Assembly (NCBI GenBank): GCA_038237925.1
Contig: JBBRYF010000015.1
Location: 1 to 52,116 of the forward strand
Source: AC-32 sp038237925
GTDB lineage: Bacteria > Actinomycetota > Thermoleophilia > Gaiellales > Gaiellaceae
Direction of reading: 5' to 3'
Length of the DNA: 52,116 bases
The notes beneath the pieces are model-generated. The model was not told the DNA's origin and ran no database searches. It saw nothing but the letters and a program-made list of their open reading frames with translations. The translations under genes and the position numbers were made by a program. Shown in pieces: positions 23,766 to 31,243 of the stretch; position 1 is the first letter of the stretch, and every line of letters begins with the position of its first letter.

Positions 23766-24561
23766 ACGGGAACGGCCGCCTGTGCAGCGCGGGTAGCACC
23801 TGCGCCGTGACCCAGACCGGCGTCGTGACGTACCGCTTCGAGTAGCGAAAGCTCCCGTCCCGGCGCCTCAACCGGACCAGGTACGCATGCGAGCCGCGCG
23901 GGACCGGCCGGCCGGCCGCGACGAACGCCTGTACCGCCCACGCGGTCGACTGGGCATCGGAGCCGCGCCCCGGTGAGAGCTCGAAACCGCCGTCGCGGTT
24001 CTGGAGCCGGTGCAGGTAGGTCAGCCCGCGGCGCACCGGCGCGCCGGTCACGCCCGCAGCTCGCATGGCCTGGATCGCGGCGGCCGTGTCGTTCGAGTCA
24101 GGTTGTCCGCCCGCATACCACGCCCAGCCGCCGTTGCGCGCCTGGCGGCGGAGCACGAACCGCACGGCGCCTCGCGGCGCCCGTTCGCGGGCCTGACGCA
24201 GCGCGAGGATCCCCCAAATCGTCGAGTTCACGCTCGGGCCGATGCGCCCGTCGGCGTGCTGGGCACCGTGGATGCGCGCGAGCAGGCGCACCGGCCTGCG
24301 GCCGAGGACGCTCTCGGCGAGCGCGACGAGCTCGACATCGGTGACCTCGGCGAGCGAGGTCTCGTGCGTCGACAGGTACTGGAGCGCGCCGCCCGTGCCC
24401 GCCCCCGCAGAACGCAGACCGAGCACCGCCCAGGCGGTCAGCAACGAGCCGGGCGAGCCGCCGGCCTCGGCGAACGCACCGCTCGGCGCCTGGTGCGCGA
24501 GCAGGAACTCCGTCGGGCTCGCGGTGACCGCGAGCGCGGCCGCGACGACTGCGAGCCTCAC
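23758..24561 (-). CDS. Exported alpha/alpha-toroid protein with prenyltransferase/squalene-oxidase repeats (transcobalamin alpha-domain-like)
   Basis: About 267 residues from the GTG at 24561, which overlaps the stop of the S-component gene (GTGA). A signal peptide (VRLAVVAAALAVTA) is followed by five or more helical-hairpin repeats, each with a Q-x2-(N/D)G-(G/S)-(F/W) turn and an alternating T/D...A-x2-A-x-A helix: APSGAFAEAGG, HADGRIGPSVNST, RNGGWAWYAGG...DSNDTAAAIQAM, RDGGFELSPG...DAQSTAWAVQAF, RDGSFRYSKR. The catalytic DxDD of squalene cyclases is absent. It is the last gene of a cobalamin-riboswitch operon with an ECF transporter and two DUF4430 proteins, suggesting it forms the alpha-barrel half of a split transcobalamin-like B12 binder. 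Confidence 0.75.
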   Translation of the reverse strand: MRLAVVAAALAVTASPTEFLLAHQAPSGAFAEAGGSPGSLLTAWAVLGLRSAGAGTGGALQYLSTHETSLAEVTDVELVALAESVLGRRPVRLLARIHGAQHADGRIGPSVNSTIWGILALRQARERAPRGAVRFVLRRQARNGGWAWYAGGQPDSNDTAAAIQAMRAAGVTGAPVRRGLTYLHRLQNRDGGFELSPGRGSDAQSTAWAVQAFVAAGRPVPRGSHAYLVRLRRRDGSFRYSKRYVTTPVWVTAQVLPALHRRPFPFK

Positions 24562-25232
24562 GCCCACACGACCTCGGCCTTCAGCCTGCGCGCGTAGCGC
24601 TCGAGCAACCGCCTTAGCTCCGGGCCGGCAACCAGCGCGAGAACGAGGTTCCCGCCCGCGTGCGCCGCGTCGAACCAGATCCCGCGCGCGTAGAGCGCTG
24701 CGAAGGCCTGCCACGTGTGCGGGTAGAAGCTGAACCATTCCCACGCGTCCATGACGGCATCGAAGGCGAACCCGAGCGCGAAGCAGGTCAGCGCGAGCGG
24801 AATCCTCCGTCGCAGGAGCGGCGCGGCGAGGCCACCGAGGAGGCCGCACGCGCCCCACGCGAGCATCTGCCACGGCGTGTACGCGCCCTGGCCGAGGTAG
24901 AAGTTCGAGACGAGCCCGGCGAGCCCGCCGACCGCCATCCCGGCGCGCGGGCCGAGCGCGACCCCGGCCACGACCGCCATCACCGTCACCGGCTGAACGT
25001 TCGGCACCGCCGCGAACAGGACGCGCCCAGCGGCCGCGGCCGCGGCGAGGGTCGCGACGAGCACGAGCTCCTTGCTCGAGCCGGGCCCACTCTCGAGCCA
25101 GGCCGCGCCCGCGACGACGAGCGCCGCGGCAACGAGCAGGAGCGCGAGCGCGGCGTCGCCCGGCGAGATCGCCGTCCAGGCCGCAGCGGCGATCGCCGCC
25201 GCCAGTGCGCCGGCTGCTGCCGCTCTAGGCAA
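24558..25232 (-). CDS. ECF transporter S component, probably cobalamin-related
   Basis: About 224 residues, mostly membrane helices. The central part (FAAVPNVQPVTVMAVVAGVALGPRAGMAVGGLAGLVSNFYLGQGAYTPWQMLAWG) is the S-component signature of substrate-capture subunits: a loop, then A-x3-A/G-rich helices that contact EcfT. The start is ambiguous: a TTG at 25232 overlaps the ATPase stop by 8 bp and gives a sensible N-terminus. The specificity is inferred, not seen. The cobalamin riboswitch upstream of the operon argues for B12 or a corrinoid precursor. The next gene overlaps by 4 bp. Confidence 0.8.
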   Translation of the reverse strand: MPRAAAAGALAAAIAAAAWTAISPGDAALALLLVAAALVVAGAAWLESGPGSSKELVLVATLAAAAAAGRVLFAAVPNVQPVTVMAVVAGVALGPRAGMAVGGLAGLVSNFYLGQGAYTPWQMLAWGACGLLGGLAAPLLRRRIPLALTCFALGFAFDAVMDAWEWFSFYPHTWQAFAALYARGIWFDAAHAGGNLVLALVAGPELRRLLERYARRLKAEVVWA

Positions 25233-26538
25233 GCACGACCTCCCGTGTGGGCGCCGTCGTGACGCAACGGCCGGCGACCTCGGAGGCGAAAACGAGGTCG
25301 TTCGTGACGACGAGCGTCGCGCGCCCTGAGGCCTGGGCGCGCAGGAGCGCGGCCAGCTCGTCCTTTCGCTCGGGGTCAACGCCTCGTGTGGGCTCGTCGA
25401 GGACGAGCAGGTCCGGCTCCGCGACCAGCACCGCGGCGAGCGCAAGTCGTTCCCGCTCGCCGCTCGAGAGGTCGCGCGGGTGGCGCTCCTCGAAGCCGGC
25501 GAGGCCGACCGACGCCAGGGCCGCGCGGGCGCGCTCGCGGTCGCCGCCGACCGCGAGCGCGACCTCGTCGTCGGCCCGCTCGCGGATCAGGTAGCGGCCG
25601 GGATCCTGCGAGAGGTAGCAGGCCCGCCCGCTGCGCTCGACGAGCCCGTCGTCGGGATCGAGCAACCCCGCCGCAAGCTTCGCCAGCGTGGTCTTGCCCG
25701 AGCCGTTGGGCCCGACGAGCGCGACGATCTCGCCTTGCCCGAGCTCGAGATTCATCTCCGCCACGACCGGCACGGCGCCGTACGCGAAGGAGACGCGCCG
25801 CAGCGCACAGACCGTCCGGCCCGCCGGCTCGGCCTCGGGGAGCTCGGCCTCGCGCGGTCGCCACGCTTTGGGGAGCGGCCCGTCCTGGATGCGGCCGTCC
25901 ACGAGGAAGACGACCCGGTCGCAGGCGTCGAGCACGCGCTCGGGCCGCTGCTCGGAGACGACGACAGCGGCCCCACTGGCCCGAGCGAGCTCGATCGCCG
26001 CCGCAGCGCCATCGGAGTCGAGCTGCGAGGTCGGCTCGTCGAGGAGCAGCAGCTTCGGCTCGAGCGCGAGCACGGACGCCAAGCAGACGCGCTGGAGCTC
26101 GCCGCCCGAGAGCTCGGCGACCGGCCGCTCGGCGAGGTGCAACGCGCCGACCGCGGCGAGTGCCTCGGCAGCGCGCGGACCGATCTCGGCCGGAGACGTG
26201 CCGAGGTTCTCGAGCCCGAAGGCGACCTCGGCCGCAACGCGCGTGAAGACGACCTGGTCCTCCGGATCCTGGAAGAGCGTCGCCACGGTGCCGGTGAGGT
26301 CGGCCGGCCGCGTCACGCGGGTGTCGAGGCCGGCGACCTCGACGCGACCCGAGAAGCGCCCGCCGTGGAAGTGCGGCACGAGCCCTGCCAGCGCGCGGAG
26401 GAGCGTCGACTTGCCGCCGCCGGACGGGCCGAGCAGCGCCACCACCTCGCCGGGCGCCAGCTCGAGGGACACGTCACACAGCGCCTCGCGCCCTTCCGGG
26501 TACGAAAACGAGAGCCGGTCGACGACGACTAGAGCCAC
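25225..26538 (-). CDS. Fused double ATPase of ECF transporter (EcfA-EcfA')
   Basis: 437 residues with two complete ABC nucleotide-binding domains. Domain 1 (about 1-215): Walker A GPSGGGKST, Q-loop LFQDPEDQVVF, signature LSGGELQR, Walker B LLLLDEPTSQLD. Domain 2 (about 235-435): Walker A GPNGSGKTT, Q-loop-like YLSQDPGRYL, signature LSSGERERLA, Walker B LLVLDEPTRGVDP. The DPEDQV motif is typical of ECF ATPases that dock to EcfT. Fused EcfA1A2 proteins are common in Actinobacteria. It powers import of the vitamin held by the S component. The GTG start at 26538 overlaps the ecfT stop. Confidence 0.9.
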   Translation of the reverse strand: MALVVVDRLSFSYPEGREALCDVSLELAPGEVVALLGPSGGGKSTLLRALAGLVPHFHGGRFSGRVEVAGLDTRVTRPADLTGTVATLFQDPEDQVVFTRVAAEVAFGLENLGTSPAEIGPRAAEALAAVGALHLAERPVAELSGGELQRVCLASVLALEPKLLLLDEPTSQLDSDGAAAAIELARASGAAVVVSEQRPERVLDACDRVVFLVDGRIQDGPLPKAWRPREAELPEAEPAGRTVCALRRVSFAYGAVPVVAEMNLELGQGEIVALVGPNGSGKTTLAKLAAGLLDPDDGLVERSGRACYLSQDPGRYLIRERADDEVALAVGGDRERARAALASVGLAGFEERHPRDLSSGERERLALAAVLVAEPDLLVLDEPTRGVDPERKDELAALLRAQASGRATLVVTNDLVFASEVAGRCVTTAPTREVVLA

Positions 26539-27227
26539 AGCGCCCCGACCGCGACGAGGCCGACAGCCGCGACCAATGCCGCGCGTTCCCGGAGTCCCCA
26601 GCGCGGCGGCTCGGCACGGGTCGCGCCCGGCCGCCCGTAGCCGCGCGCCTCCATCGCCTCGGCGAGGTTCAGTGCCCGCTCGAGCGACCCGGCGAGCAGC
26701 GGCGCGAGCAGGCGCGCCCGGCCGCGCGCGCCGGAGACCTCCACCCCGCGCCCACGCAGCGCCTCGATCAGGCCGGCGGCATCGCGCTCCAGCGTCGGCA
26801 CGAGCCTCGTCGCGAGCGCGATCGCCAGCACCGACCGGCGCGCGAACCCGGCCGCCTGGACGAGGCGGTCGTGGTCGAGCAGCAGCGCATAGGCGGCGAA
26901 CGCGAGCCCGACGGCGGTCAGCCGCAGACCCTGGAAGAGCCCGTTGTGCAGCTCCTCGCGGGTCACGTCGAGGTGACCGAGCACGGGCACGGTCGCACCA
27001 CTCCAGACCACGTGCCAGCCCACGGTCGAGACAAACGGCGTGAAGAGGAAGACGGCGACGCCCGAGCCGAGCGCGCCCACGAGGTAGAGCCTGCGCCGGC
27101 CCTTCGGACCTTGCAGGCACACGAGGAGGAGCACCACGACGATCGCCGCGACCGACTCGGTCCGACCGGCGAGCAGGGTCGCCGCGACGACACCGGCGAG
27201 CAGCGCAGCTGCCGGGGCTGGGCTCAC
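26529..27227 (-). CDS. ECF transporter transmembrane subunit EcfT (CbiQ family)
   Basis: 232 residues with five to six membrane helices. The cytoplasmic coupling region shows both family motifs: AARG-type in LIEALRGRGVEV (about 160) and LNLAEAMEARGYGRPG (about 185-198), which dock onto the two ATPase domains. The GTG start overlaps the stop of the lipoprotein gene (GTGA). The CbiQ-like sequence alone does not tell the substrate; the riboswitch points to cobalamin. Confidence 0.85.
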   Translation of the reverse strand: MSPAPAAALLAGVVAATLLAGRTESVAAIVVVLLLVCLQGPKGRRRLYLVGALGSGVAVFLFTPFVSTVGWHVVWSGATVPVLGHLDVTREELHNGLFQGLRLTAVGLAFAAYALLLDHDRLVQAAGFARRSVLAIALATRLVPTLERDAAGLIEALRGRGVEVSGARGRARLLAPLLAGSLERALNLAEAMEARGYGRPGATRAEPPRWGLRERAALVAAVGLVAVGALWL

Positions 27228-27895
27228 GGGACCCTGTACCGCTGACGGAGGAGGCCGGGCCGCGCGAGCAGCCTACGAGCGAAGCCCGCCTCCAGGATGA
27301 AGCGCACCGGCGAGCCGGCTCCGGGCCGACGCAGCTCGACCCGCGCCCGCGGCCGAGCCGAGCGCACCAGTTCGACGACGTTCGCCTCGCGGGGAGCCGT
27401 GGACGCGACGCGACCGCGAACAAGCGCCGCTATCCGCCGCCCGAGCCCCGGATCGAGAGACAGCACCACCGTACGCCGCCGCCGGGCGTCGTAGCCGTGC
27501 AGCAGCGGCTCCGGGAACGCGCCGACGACGACGGCGTCGTCGAGTGGGTCGCGCCACGTGCGGTAGTCCCACCACTCGACGTCGCCTGGGCGCAGGCGGT
27601 AGTCGCTCGCGCTGCGGTCGGCGAGGTAGCCGTTCACGTAGTAGAACCACGCGCGGCGCCGGTGCTCCGAGATGCCGTCGACCCCGCGGACGTAGCGCCC
27701 GCCGAAACGCGTCTTCACAGCCGCGATCCGGTCGAGGCCCTGCAGCGCGGACTCCCCGGCCGGCACCTTCGACGCGTGCAACACGACGGAGCCGCGGTCG
27801 CGCGTGACCCAGACGGTCGCGCTGCCGGAGTTGCTCGAGGCCGAGCTGCAGCCGGCGAGCGCGACCGCCAGGGCCGCAAGCGCGACGACTCTCAC
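27224..27895 (-). CDS. DUF4430-type lipoprotein (transcobalamin C-terminal-like)
   Basis: 223 residues from the GTG at 27895, which overlaps the upstream stop (GTGA). A lipoprotein signal peptide with lipobox ALAGC places Cys 15 or so at the outer face of the membrane. The domain at about 25-115 has the DUF4430 pattern: ASKVPAGESALQGLDRIAAVKTRFGGRYVRGVDGIS, then AWFYYVNGYLADRSASDYRLRPGDVEWWDYRTW, where the W-x-x-x-V-N-G and the D-x-V-x-W-x-Y strands are characteristic. The rest (about 120-223) is a further alpha/beta domain I do not recognise. Pfam relates DUF4430 to the beta domain of transcobalamin/intrinsic factor. The predicted role is anchored capture of B12 for the ECF complex. Confidence 0.75.
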   Translation of the reverse strand: MRVVALAALAVALAGCSSASSNSGSATVWVTRDRGSVVLHASKVPAGESALQGLDRIAAVKTRFGGRYVRGVDGISEHRRRAWFYYVNGYLADRSASDYRLRPGDVEWWDYRTWRDPLDDAVVVGAFPEPLLHGYDARRRRTVVLSLDPGLGRRIAALVRGRVASTAPREANVVELVRSARPRARVELRRPGAGSPVRFILEAGFARRLLARPGLLRQRYRVP

Positions 27896-28491
27896 CGCAG
27901 GGCGTTCGAGCGGACCGCGCCTTTCAGCGTGGCCGTGACGAGACCGCGGTGGCGACCGAGGCACGCGGAGCCGGTCCGGGTGAGGACGCTACGGCCGTCG
28001 ACGTGCAGCCGCGCTCCCCGCGCGGGCTTCGCCTTCCCGAGGTCGTTCTGCGAGAGGACGCGATAGCACCCGCGCTTCGCAGTCGTTCGCAGCGCGAGCG
28101 TCGGCGGCCCACCGGTGGGCCCGAAGGTCGCCCAGTACCAGAGGACGCGATCGCCGTTCTTCAGAGCGACGGCGTCGGCGCCGACGGGCGGCGAGACGCC
28201 GTTGACCTTGAAGACCCAGCCGGTCGAGGCGCCGGCCACGTAGCGGCCGACCTGGTCGACGTAGCGCCCGAAGGACGTGGTCGTGACGTGGTAGTAGAAC
28301 TCGCCGGCGATGCTGGCCGACTCGAGCGCGTCGAGCGCGTTGGCCTTCACCGTCAGCGCCGGCTCCGCCGAGCCGTAGATCGTCCGGGTCTTGCCCTCCA
28401 CACGCACGTGCACGGAGAGGGCCGAGGCCGCGGGGACGAGCAGGAGCGCCGCCACGCCGGGGGCGAGGGTGCTGAAGAGACGCCTTGACAC
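27892..28491 (-). CDS. Secreted DUF4430 protein (transcobalamin C-terminal-like)
   Basis: 199 residues. A signal peptide (about 1-24, ending PAASA) is followed by a DUF4430 domain at about 45-135: ALDALESASIAGEFYYHV, then GWVFKVNGVSPPVGADAVALKNGDRVLWYWATF, with the diagnostic V-N-G turn and the NGDRVLWYW strand. A C-terminal part with two Cys (GCYRVL, SACLGRH) may be disulfide-linked. The GTG start has a strong GGAAGGAGG ribosome binding site and follows the cobalamin riboswitch directly, so this is the first regulated gene. The role is inferred to be extracellular corrinoid binding together with the lipoprotein and the toroid protein. Confidence 0.75.
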   Translation of the reverse strand: MSRRLFSTLAPGVAALLLVPAASALSVHVRVEGKTRTIYGSAEPALTVKANALDALESASIAGEFYYHVTTTSFGRYVDQVGRYVAGASTGWVFKVNGVSPPVGADAVALKNGDRVLWYWATFGPTGGPPTLALRTTAKRGCYRVLSQNDLGKAKPARGARLHVDGRSVLTRTGSACLGRHRGLVTATLKGAVRSNALR

Positions 28492-28527
28492 GAATCCTCC
28501 TTCCGCGAGGGGTTCGGGTTTCCGGCG

Positions 28528-28682
28528 AGAGGCAGGTCTTCTGACTCGGGGCTCCCTCCGGCGCCGCCTTCCCGGCCCTCAGGCCAGTGGCACTTCGGCG
28601 CGGGAGCGTCTCCCCTCACAGCGGCGGGACCGTCCCGGACTCGCACCGGGTTCCCTTACCGCTCGCCTAACGGGCGGAAGCC
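28528..28682 (-). promoter_or_regulatory. Cobalamin riboswitch
   Basis: On the minus strand the conserved AdoCbl-riboswitch blocks occur in order: GGGAACCCGGTG near the 5' end, GAGTCCGGGACGGTCCCGCCGCTGT, the B12 box GCCACTGG, GGGAAGGC, and the 3' AGTCAGAAGACCTGCC. It ends about 35 nt before the ribosome binding site of the first DUF4430 gene (28491). With B12 bound it should reduce expression of the six-gene ECF operon. The boundaries are approximate. Its promoter must sit within or next to the start of the divergent VanZ gene (28697). Confidence 0.95.
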
Positions 28683-28696
28683 TACCATTGCGGCCG

Positions 28697-29059
28697 GTGC
28701 GCCTTTCACGCTCGGTCTCGGTCTGGTTGCCGGTCGTCCTCTGGGCGGCGGTGATCTTCGCGCTCTCCGCTGTGCCTGACCTCGGCACCGGTCTCGGCGT
28801 CTGGGACACGGTGCTACGCAAGTGCGCCCACGCGACGGAGTACGCGGTGCTGGCGCTGCTGCTCTACCGCGCGCTCGGCCGCGATCTGCCCGCCTTCCTC
28901 ATCGGCGTCGCCTACGCGGCGAGCGACGAGCTGCACCAGGCGTTCGTCCGCGGCCGGCACGCTTCGCCCTTCGACGTCTCGATGGACGCGGCCGGGCTCG
29001 CCCTCGGCCTGCTGATCGTGCACGCGGCGAGGCTGTCCGTACAATCGCAGCGTGGCTGA
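28697..29059 (+). CDS. VanZ-like membrane protein
   Basis: About 120 residues with four membrane helices from the GTG at 28697. The VanZ family pattern is clear: a first helix ending in FALSAVPDL, CAHATEYAVLALLLYRAL, then YAASDELHQAFVRGRHASPFDVSMDAAG, the conserved S/A-D-E-x-H-Q...R-x-x-x-x-x-D-x-x-x-D-x-x-G core. VanZ relatives are small membrane proteins of uncertain function (the original gives low-level teicoplanin resistance). The gene is divergent from the cobalamin riboswitch. Its stop overlaps the start of the next small gene. Confidence 0.85.
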   Translation: MRLSRSVSVWLPVVLWAAVIFALSAVPDLGTGLGVWDTVLRKCAHATEYAVLALLLYRALGRDLPAFLIGVAYAASDELHQAFVRGRHASPFDVSMDAAGLALGLLIVHAARLSVQSQRG

Positions 29060-29276
29060 CCGCCAGACCTTCGACGACCGGCAGCTCGACGCGGTGCTCG
29101 AGCGGCTCGACGGGCTGCGCGCAGAGCTCCAGCAGCTGAACCGCCGGCTCGACAACACCGAGGGCTTCCTCGCCCTCGCGCACGAGGTGCGCGCGCTGAA
29201 CGAGTCGCTGCAGGCGCTCGCGTATGCAGCCCTCGGCCAGCAGGGGCCACAGGTTCGCCGCCGCCGAACGGGTTGA
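29052..29276 (+). CDS. Small coiled-coil protein
   Basis: 74 residues from the GTG at 29052, overlapping the VanZ stop. Heptad repeats (DDRQLDAVLERLDGLRAELQQLNRRLDNTEGF) predict a coiled coil at about 8-45, followed by a helical segment and a basic RRRRTG tail. No family is recognised. The last ~15 codons lie in the first unit of a 107-bp tandem repeat; a diverged third unit encodes almost the same tail (LGQQRPQVRRRRTG) at 29444-29490, implying that the repeat arose by duplication at the 3' end of this gene. Confidence 0.55.
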   Translation: MADRQTFDDRQLDAVLERLDGLRAELQQLNRRLDNTEGFLALAHEVRALNESLQALAYAALGQQGPQVRRRRTG

Positions 29277-29490
29277 CACGGAAGAGCGTGCAAAGCCCGC
29301 TCGTCCTCTAGGTCGGCATCGCAAGCGATGCCTCGGCCCTCGGCCAGCAGGGGCCACAGGTTCGCCGCCGCCGAACGGGTTGACACGGAAGAGCGTGCAA
29401 AGCCCGCTCGTCCTCTAGGTCGGCATCGCAAGCGATGCCTCGGCCCTCGGCCAGCAGCGCCCGCAGGTGCGCCGCCGCCGGACCGGCTAG
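29230..29490 (+). repeat. 107-bp tandem repeat, two full copies plus a diverged partial third
   Basis: Units start at 29230, 29337 and 29444 (CCCTCGGCCAGCAG...). The first two full units (29230-29336 and 29337-29443) appear identical by eye. The third covers about 47 bp with a few substitutions. Each full unit carries a tight palindrome GGCATCGC-AA-GCGATGCC. The array reaches the stop codon of the convergent sugar dehydrogenase gene. Confidence 0.9.
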
Positions 29491-30578
29491 CTCGTCAACT
29501 TGTAGACCGTGCCGTCGAGCGAGGTCGCGTAAAGCTCGCCGAGAGCGTCCTCTCCGAACGAGGACAGGCTCGGGACCGTGAAGGATTCGCGCCGGGGTCC
29601 GCTGGTGAGCTTCCCCTTCGCCGCCCGCAGGCTCCAGATCGTGCCGTTGCAGTAGTCGCCGTAGAAGTAGCGGCCGCGAGCGGAGATCAGTGCCTTACCG
29701 CGGTAGACGTAGCCGCCGGTGATCGAGCAGCCCTGGCTGTGGCTGTACACGACGATCGGGAAGACGAGCTTTCCGTGCCGGTTCACCTGCTGGCCGGAGG
29801 TGTAGCGCGAGCGGCCCTCCCAGACGCGCCAGCCGTAGTTGTTCAGCCCGCGCCACTGCGAGGGCGTGCGCACGTCGACCTCCTCCCAGGCGTTCTGGCC
29901 GACGTCCCCGATGTAGAGGTCGCGCGTCAGTCGGTCGAACGAGAAGCGCCACGGGTTGCGCAGGCCGTAGCCGGCGATCTGCCAGCGCGCGCCACGCTTG
30001 TCGACGTTCAGGCGGAGCAGTTTGCCGAGCCGCGAGCTCAGGTTCTGCGAGTGGTTGTGCGGATCGCCGCCCGAGCCGCCGTCGCCCGTCCCGGCGTAGA
30101 GCCGCCCGTCGGGCCCGAACTGGAGCTGGCCGCCGTTGTGGTTGTCGAACTCGCGGTGCGGCACGCGCAATAGCGCCTTGCCCGTCGCAGGAAGGCCGAT
30201 CGTGCCGTTGGAGCGGAACTCGCAGACGCGAACGTCGCCGCTCTTGTCGTTGAAGTAGACGAAGAAGCGGTGGTTCTTCGCGTAGCGCGGATGGAACGCG
30301 ACCGAGAGCAGGCCCTGCTCGCCGCCCGCGCGGACGCGGCTGCGGATGTCGAGAAAGGGCTGCGCGCGGAGCTTCCCGTTCACGAGCACACGGATCACGC
30401 CCGCCTGCTCGACGACGTAGAGCTTGCCCGGTTCGCTGGCCGGCGTCGTGACGTAGACGGGGGTGTCGAGGCCCCAAGCGAACGGGCGTAGCCGCAGTTG
30501 CTCGTGCCGTTGCGCTCCCACGGCGGCGCCCGGAAGCGCAATCGCGACGATCGCGATCAGGACCCCCAGCGACCTCAT
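29487..30578 (-). CDS. PQQ-dependent sugar dehydrogenase-like (GSDH family) secreted protein
   Basis: 363 residues with a signal peptide (about 1-22) and a six-bladed beta-propeller typical of soluble glucose dehydrogenase/Hedgehog-interacting-type proteins. Landmarks are GLDTPVYVTTPASEPGKLYVVEQAGVIRV, GEQGLLSVAFHPRYAKNHRFFVYFND, NHNGGQLQFGPDGRLYAGTGDGG (His and Asp near the PQQ/Ca site), YGLRNPWRFSFDRLTRDLYIGDVGQNAWEEVD, and GCSITGGYVYRG. It oxidises aldose sugars outside the cell if PQQ is present; PQQ synthesis genes are not in this window. It is upstream of, and overlaps by 4 bp with, nothing on its own strand except the TrkA gene ending at 30575. Confidence 0.85.
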   Translation of the reverse strand: MRSLGVLIAIVAIALPGAAVGAQRHEQLRLRPFAWGLDTPVYVTTPASEPGKLYVVEQAGVIRVLVNGKLRAQPFLDIRSRVRAGGEQGLLSVAFHPRYAKNHRFFVYFNDKSGDVRVCEFRSNGTIGLPATGKALLRVPHREFDNHNGGQLQFGPDGRLYAGTGDGGSGGDPHNHSQNLSSRLGKLLRLNVDKRGARWQIAGYGLRNPWRFSFDRLTRDLYIGDVGQNAWEEVDVRTPSQWRGLNNYGWRVWEGRSRYTSGQQVNRHGKLVFPIVVYSHSQGCSITGGYVYRGKALISARGRYFYGDYCNGTIWSLRAAKGKLTSGPRRESFTVPSLSSFGEDALGELYATSLDGTVYKLTS

Positions 30579-31243
30579 TTCGTCTTGAGCAGGACCCTCC
30601 GCAGCTCGTCTTCCCTACCCGGCTGCAGGATCGCGAGCACCTGGTCACCGGGCTGGAGCTCGGTCGAGCCGACCGCGATCTCGGAGCGGCCGTTGCGCAT
30701 GATCGAGATCAGGCGTGAGCCCTCGGGCAGGTCGAGCTTCTCGACCCGCTTGCCGGCCGCAGGCGCATCCGCGTCGATCTGGACCTCGACGATCTCGAGG
30801 TTCTCCTTGCGCAGCTCCAGCAGGTGGACGAGGTCGTGCTCGGGCACCTCGTGCTCGATCAGCGCCATCAGGCCGCGCGTCGCGGAGACCGTCGGCGAGA
30901 TCCCGAGCAAATCGAAGTGCGGCTGGTTGCGCGGGTCGTTCACGCGCGCGATCACCTTCTGGACGCCGTACTTCTCCTTGGCGAGCTGGCAGATGATCAG
31001 GTTGTCCTCGTCGTCGCCGGTCAGCGCGGCGACGAGGTCCGGCGGCCGAGCGATGCCGGCGCGCTCGAGCACGTAGATCTCGGTCGCGTCCCCAGGCAGC
31101 ACCTGGTGCTCGAACTCACGCTCGAGCCGCTCGAAACGGTCGTGCCGCTGCTCGATCAGCGTCACCTCGTGCTTGCCGTCCCCGAGCAGGACGCGCGCGA
31201 GGTTGGCGCCGACCTTGCCACCTCCGGCGATCAGGATGTACAT
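30575..31243 (-). CDS. TrkA-type K+ transport regulator (RCK N and C domains)
   Basis: 222 residues from ATG 31243. An RCK-N/TrkA-N Rossmann domain (MYILIAGGGKVGANLARVLLGDGKHEVTLIEQ, with GxGxxG, and VLPGDATEIYVLERAGI) at about 1-130 is followed by a TrkA-C domain (EVQIDADAPAAGKRVEKLDLPEGSRLISIMRNG...LQPGDQVLAIL) at about 140-215. It binds NAD(H) or ATP and gates a K+ channel or transporter. The TGATG overlap with the stop of the second TrkA gene (31243) shows coupling. No TrkH/KtrB pore gene is in the window; the neighbours are APC permeases. Confidence 0.9.
   Translation of the reverse strand: MYILIAGGGKVGANLARVLLGDGKHEVTLIEQRHDRFERLEREFEHQVLPGDATEIYVLERAGIARPPDLVAALTGDDEDNLIICQLAKEKYGVQKVIARVNDPRNQPHFDLLGISPTVSATRGLMALIEHEVPEHDLVHLLELRKENLEIVEVQIDADAPAAGKRVEKLDLPEGSRLISIMRNGRSEIAVGSTELQPGDQVLAILQPGREDELRRVLLKTK

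Noticed and set aside
29230..29490. The 107-bp tandem array as a CRISPR
   Set aside because: Units are directly adjacent, 107 bp long and without spacers.
29328..30173. A 281-codon plus-strand frame running from the tandem repeat across the sugar dehydrogenase gene
   Set aside because: It is antisense to a well-supported GSDH-family gene and its composition is that of a high-GC shadow frame.
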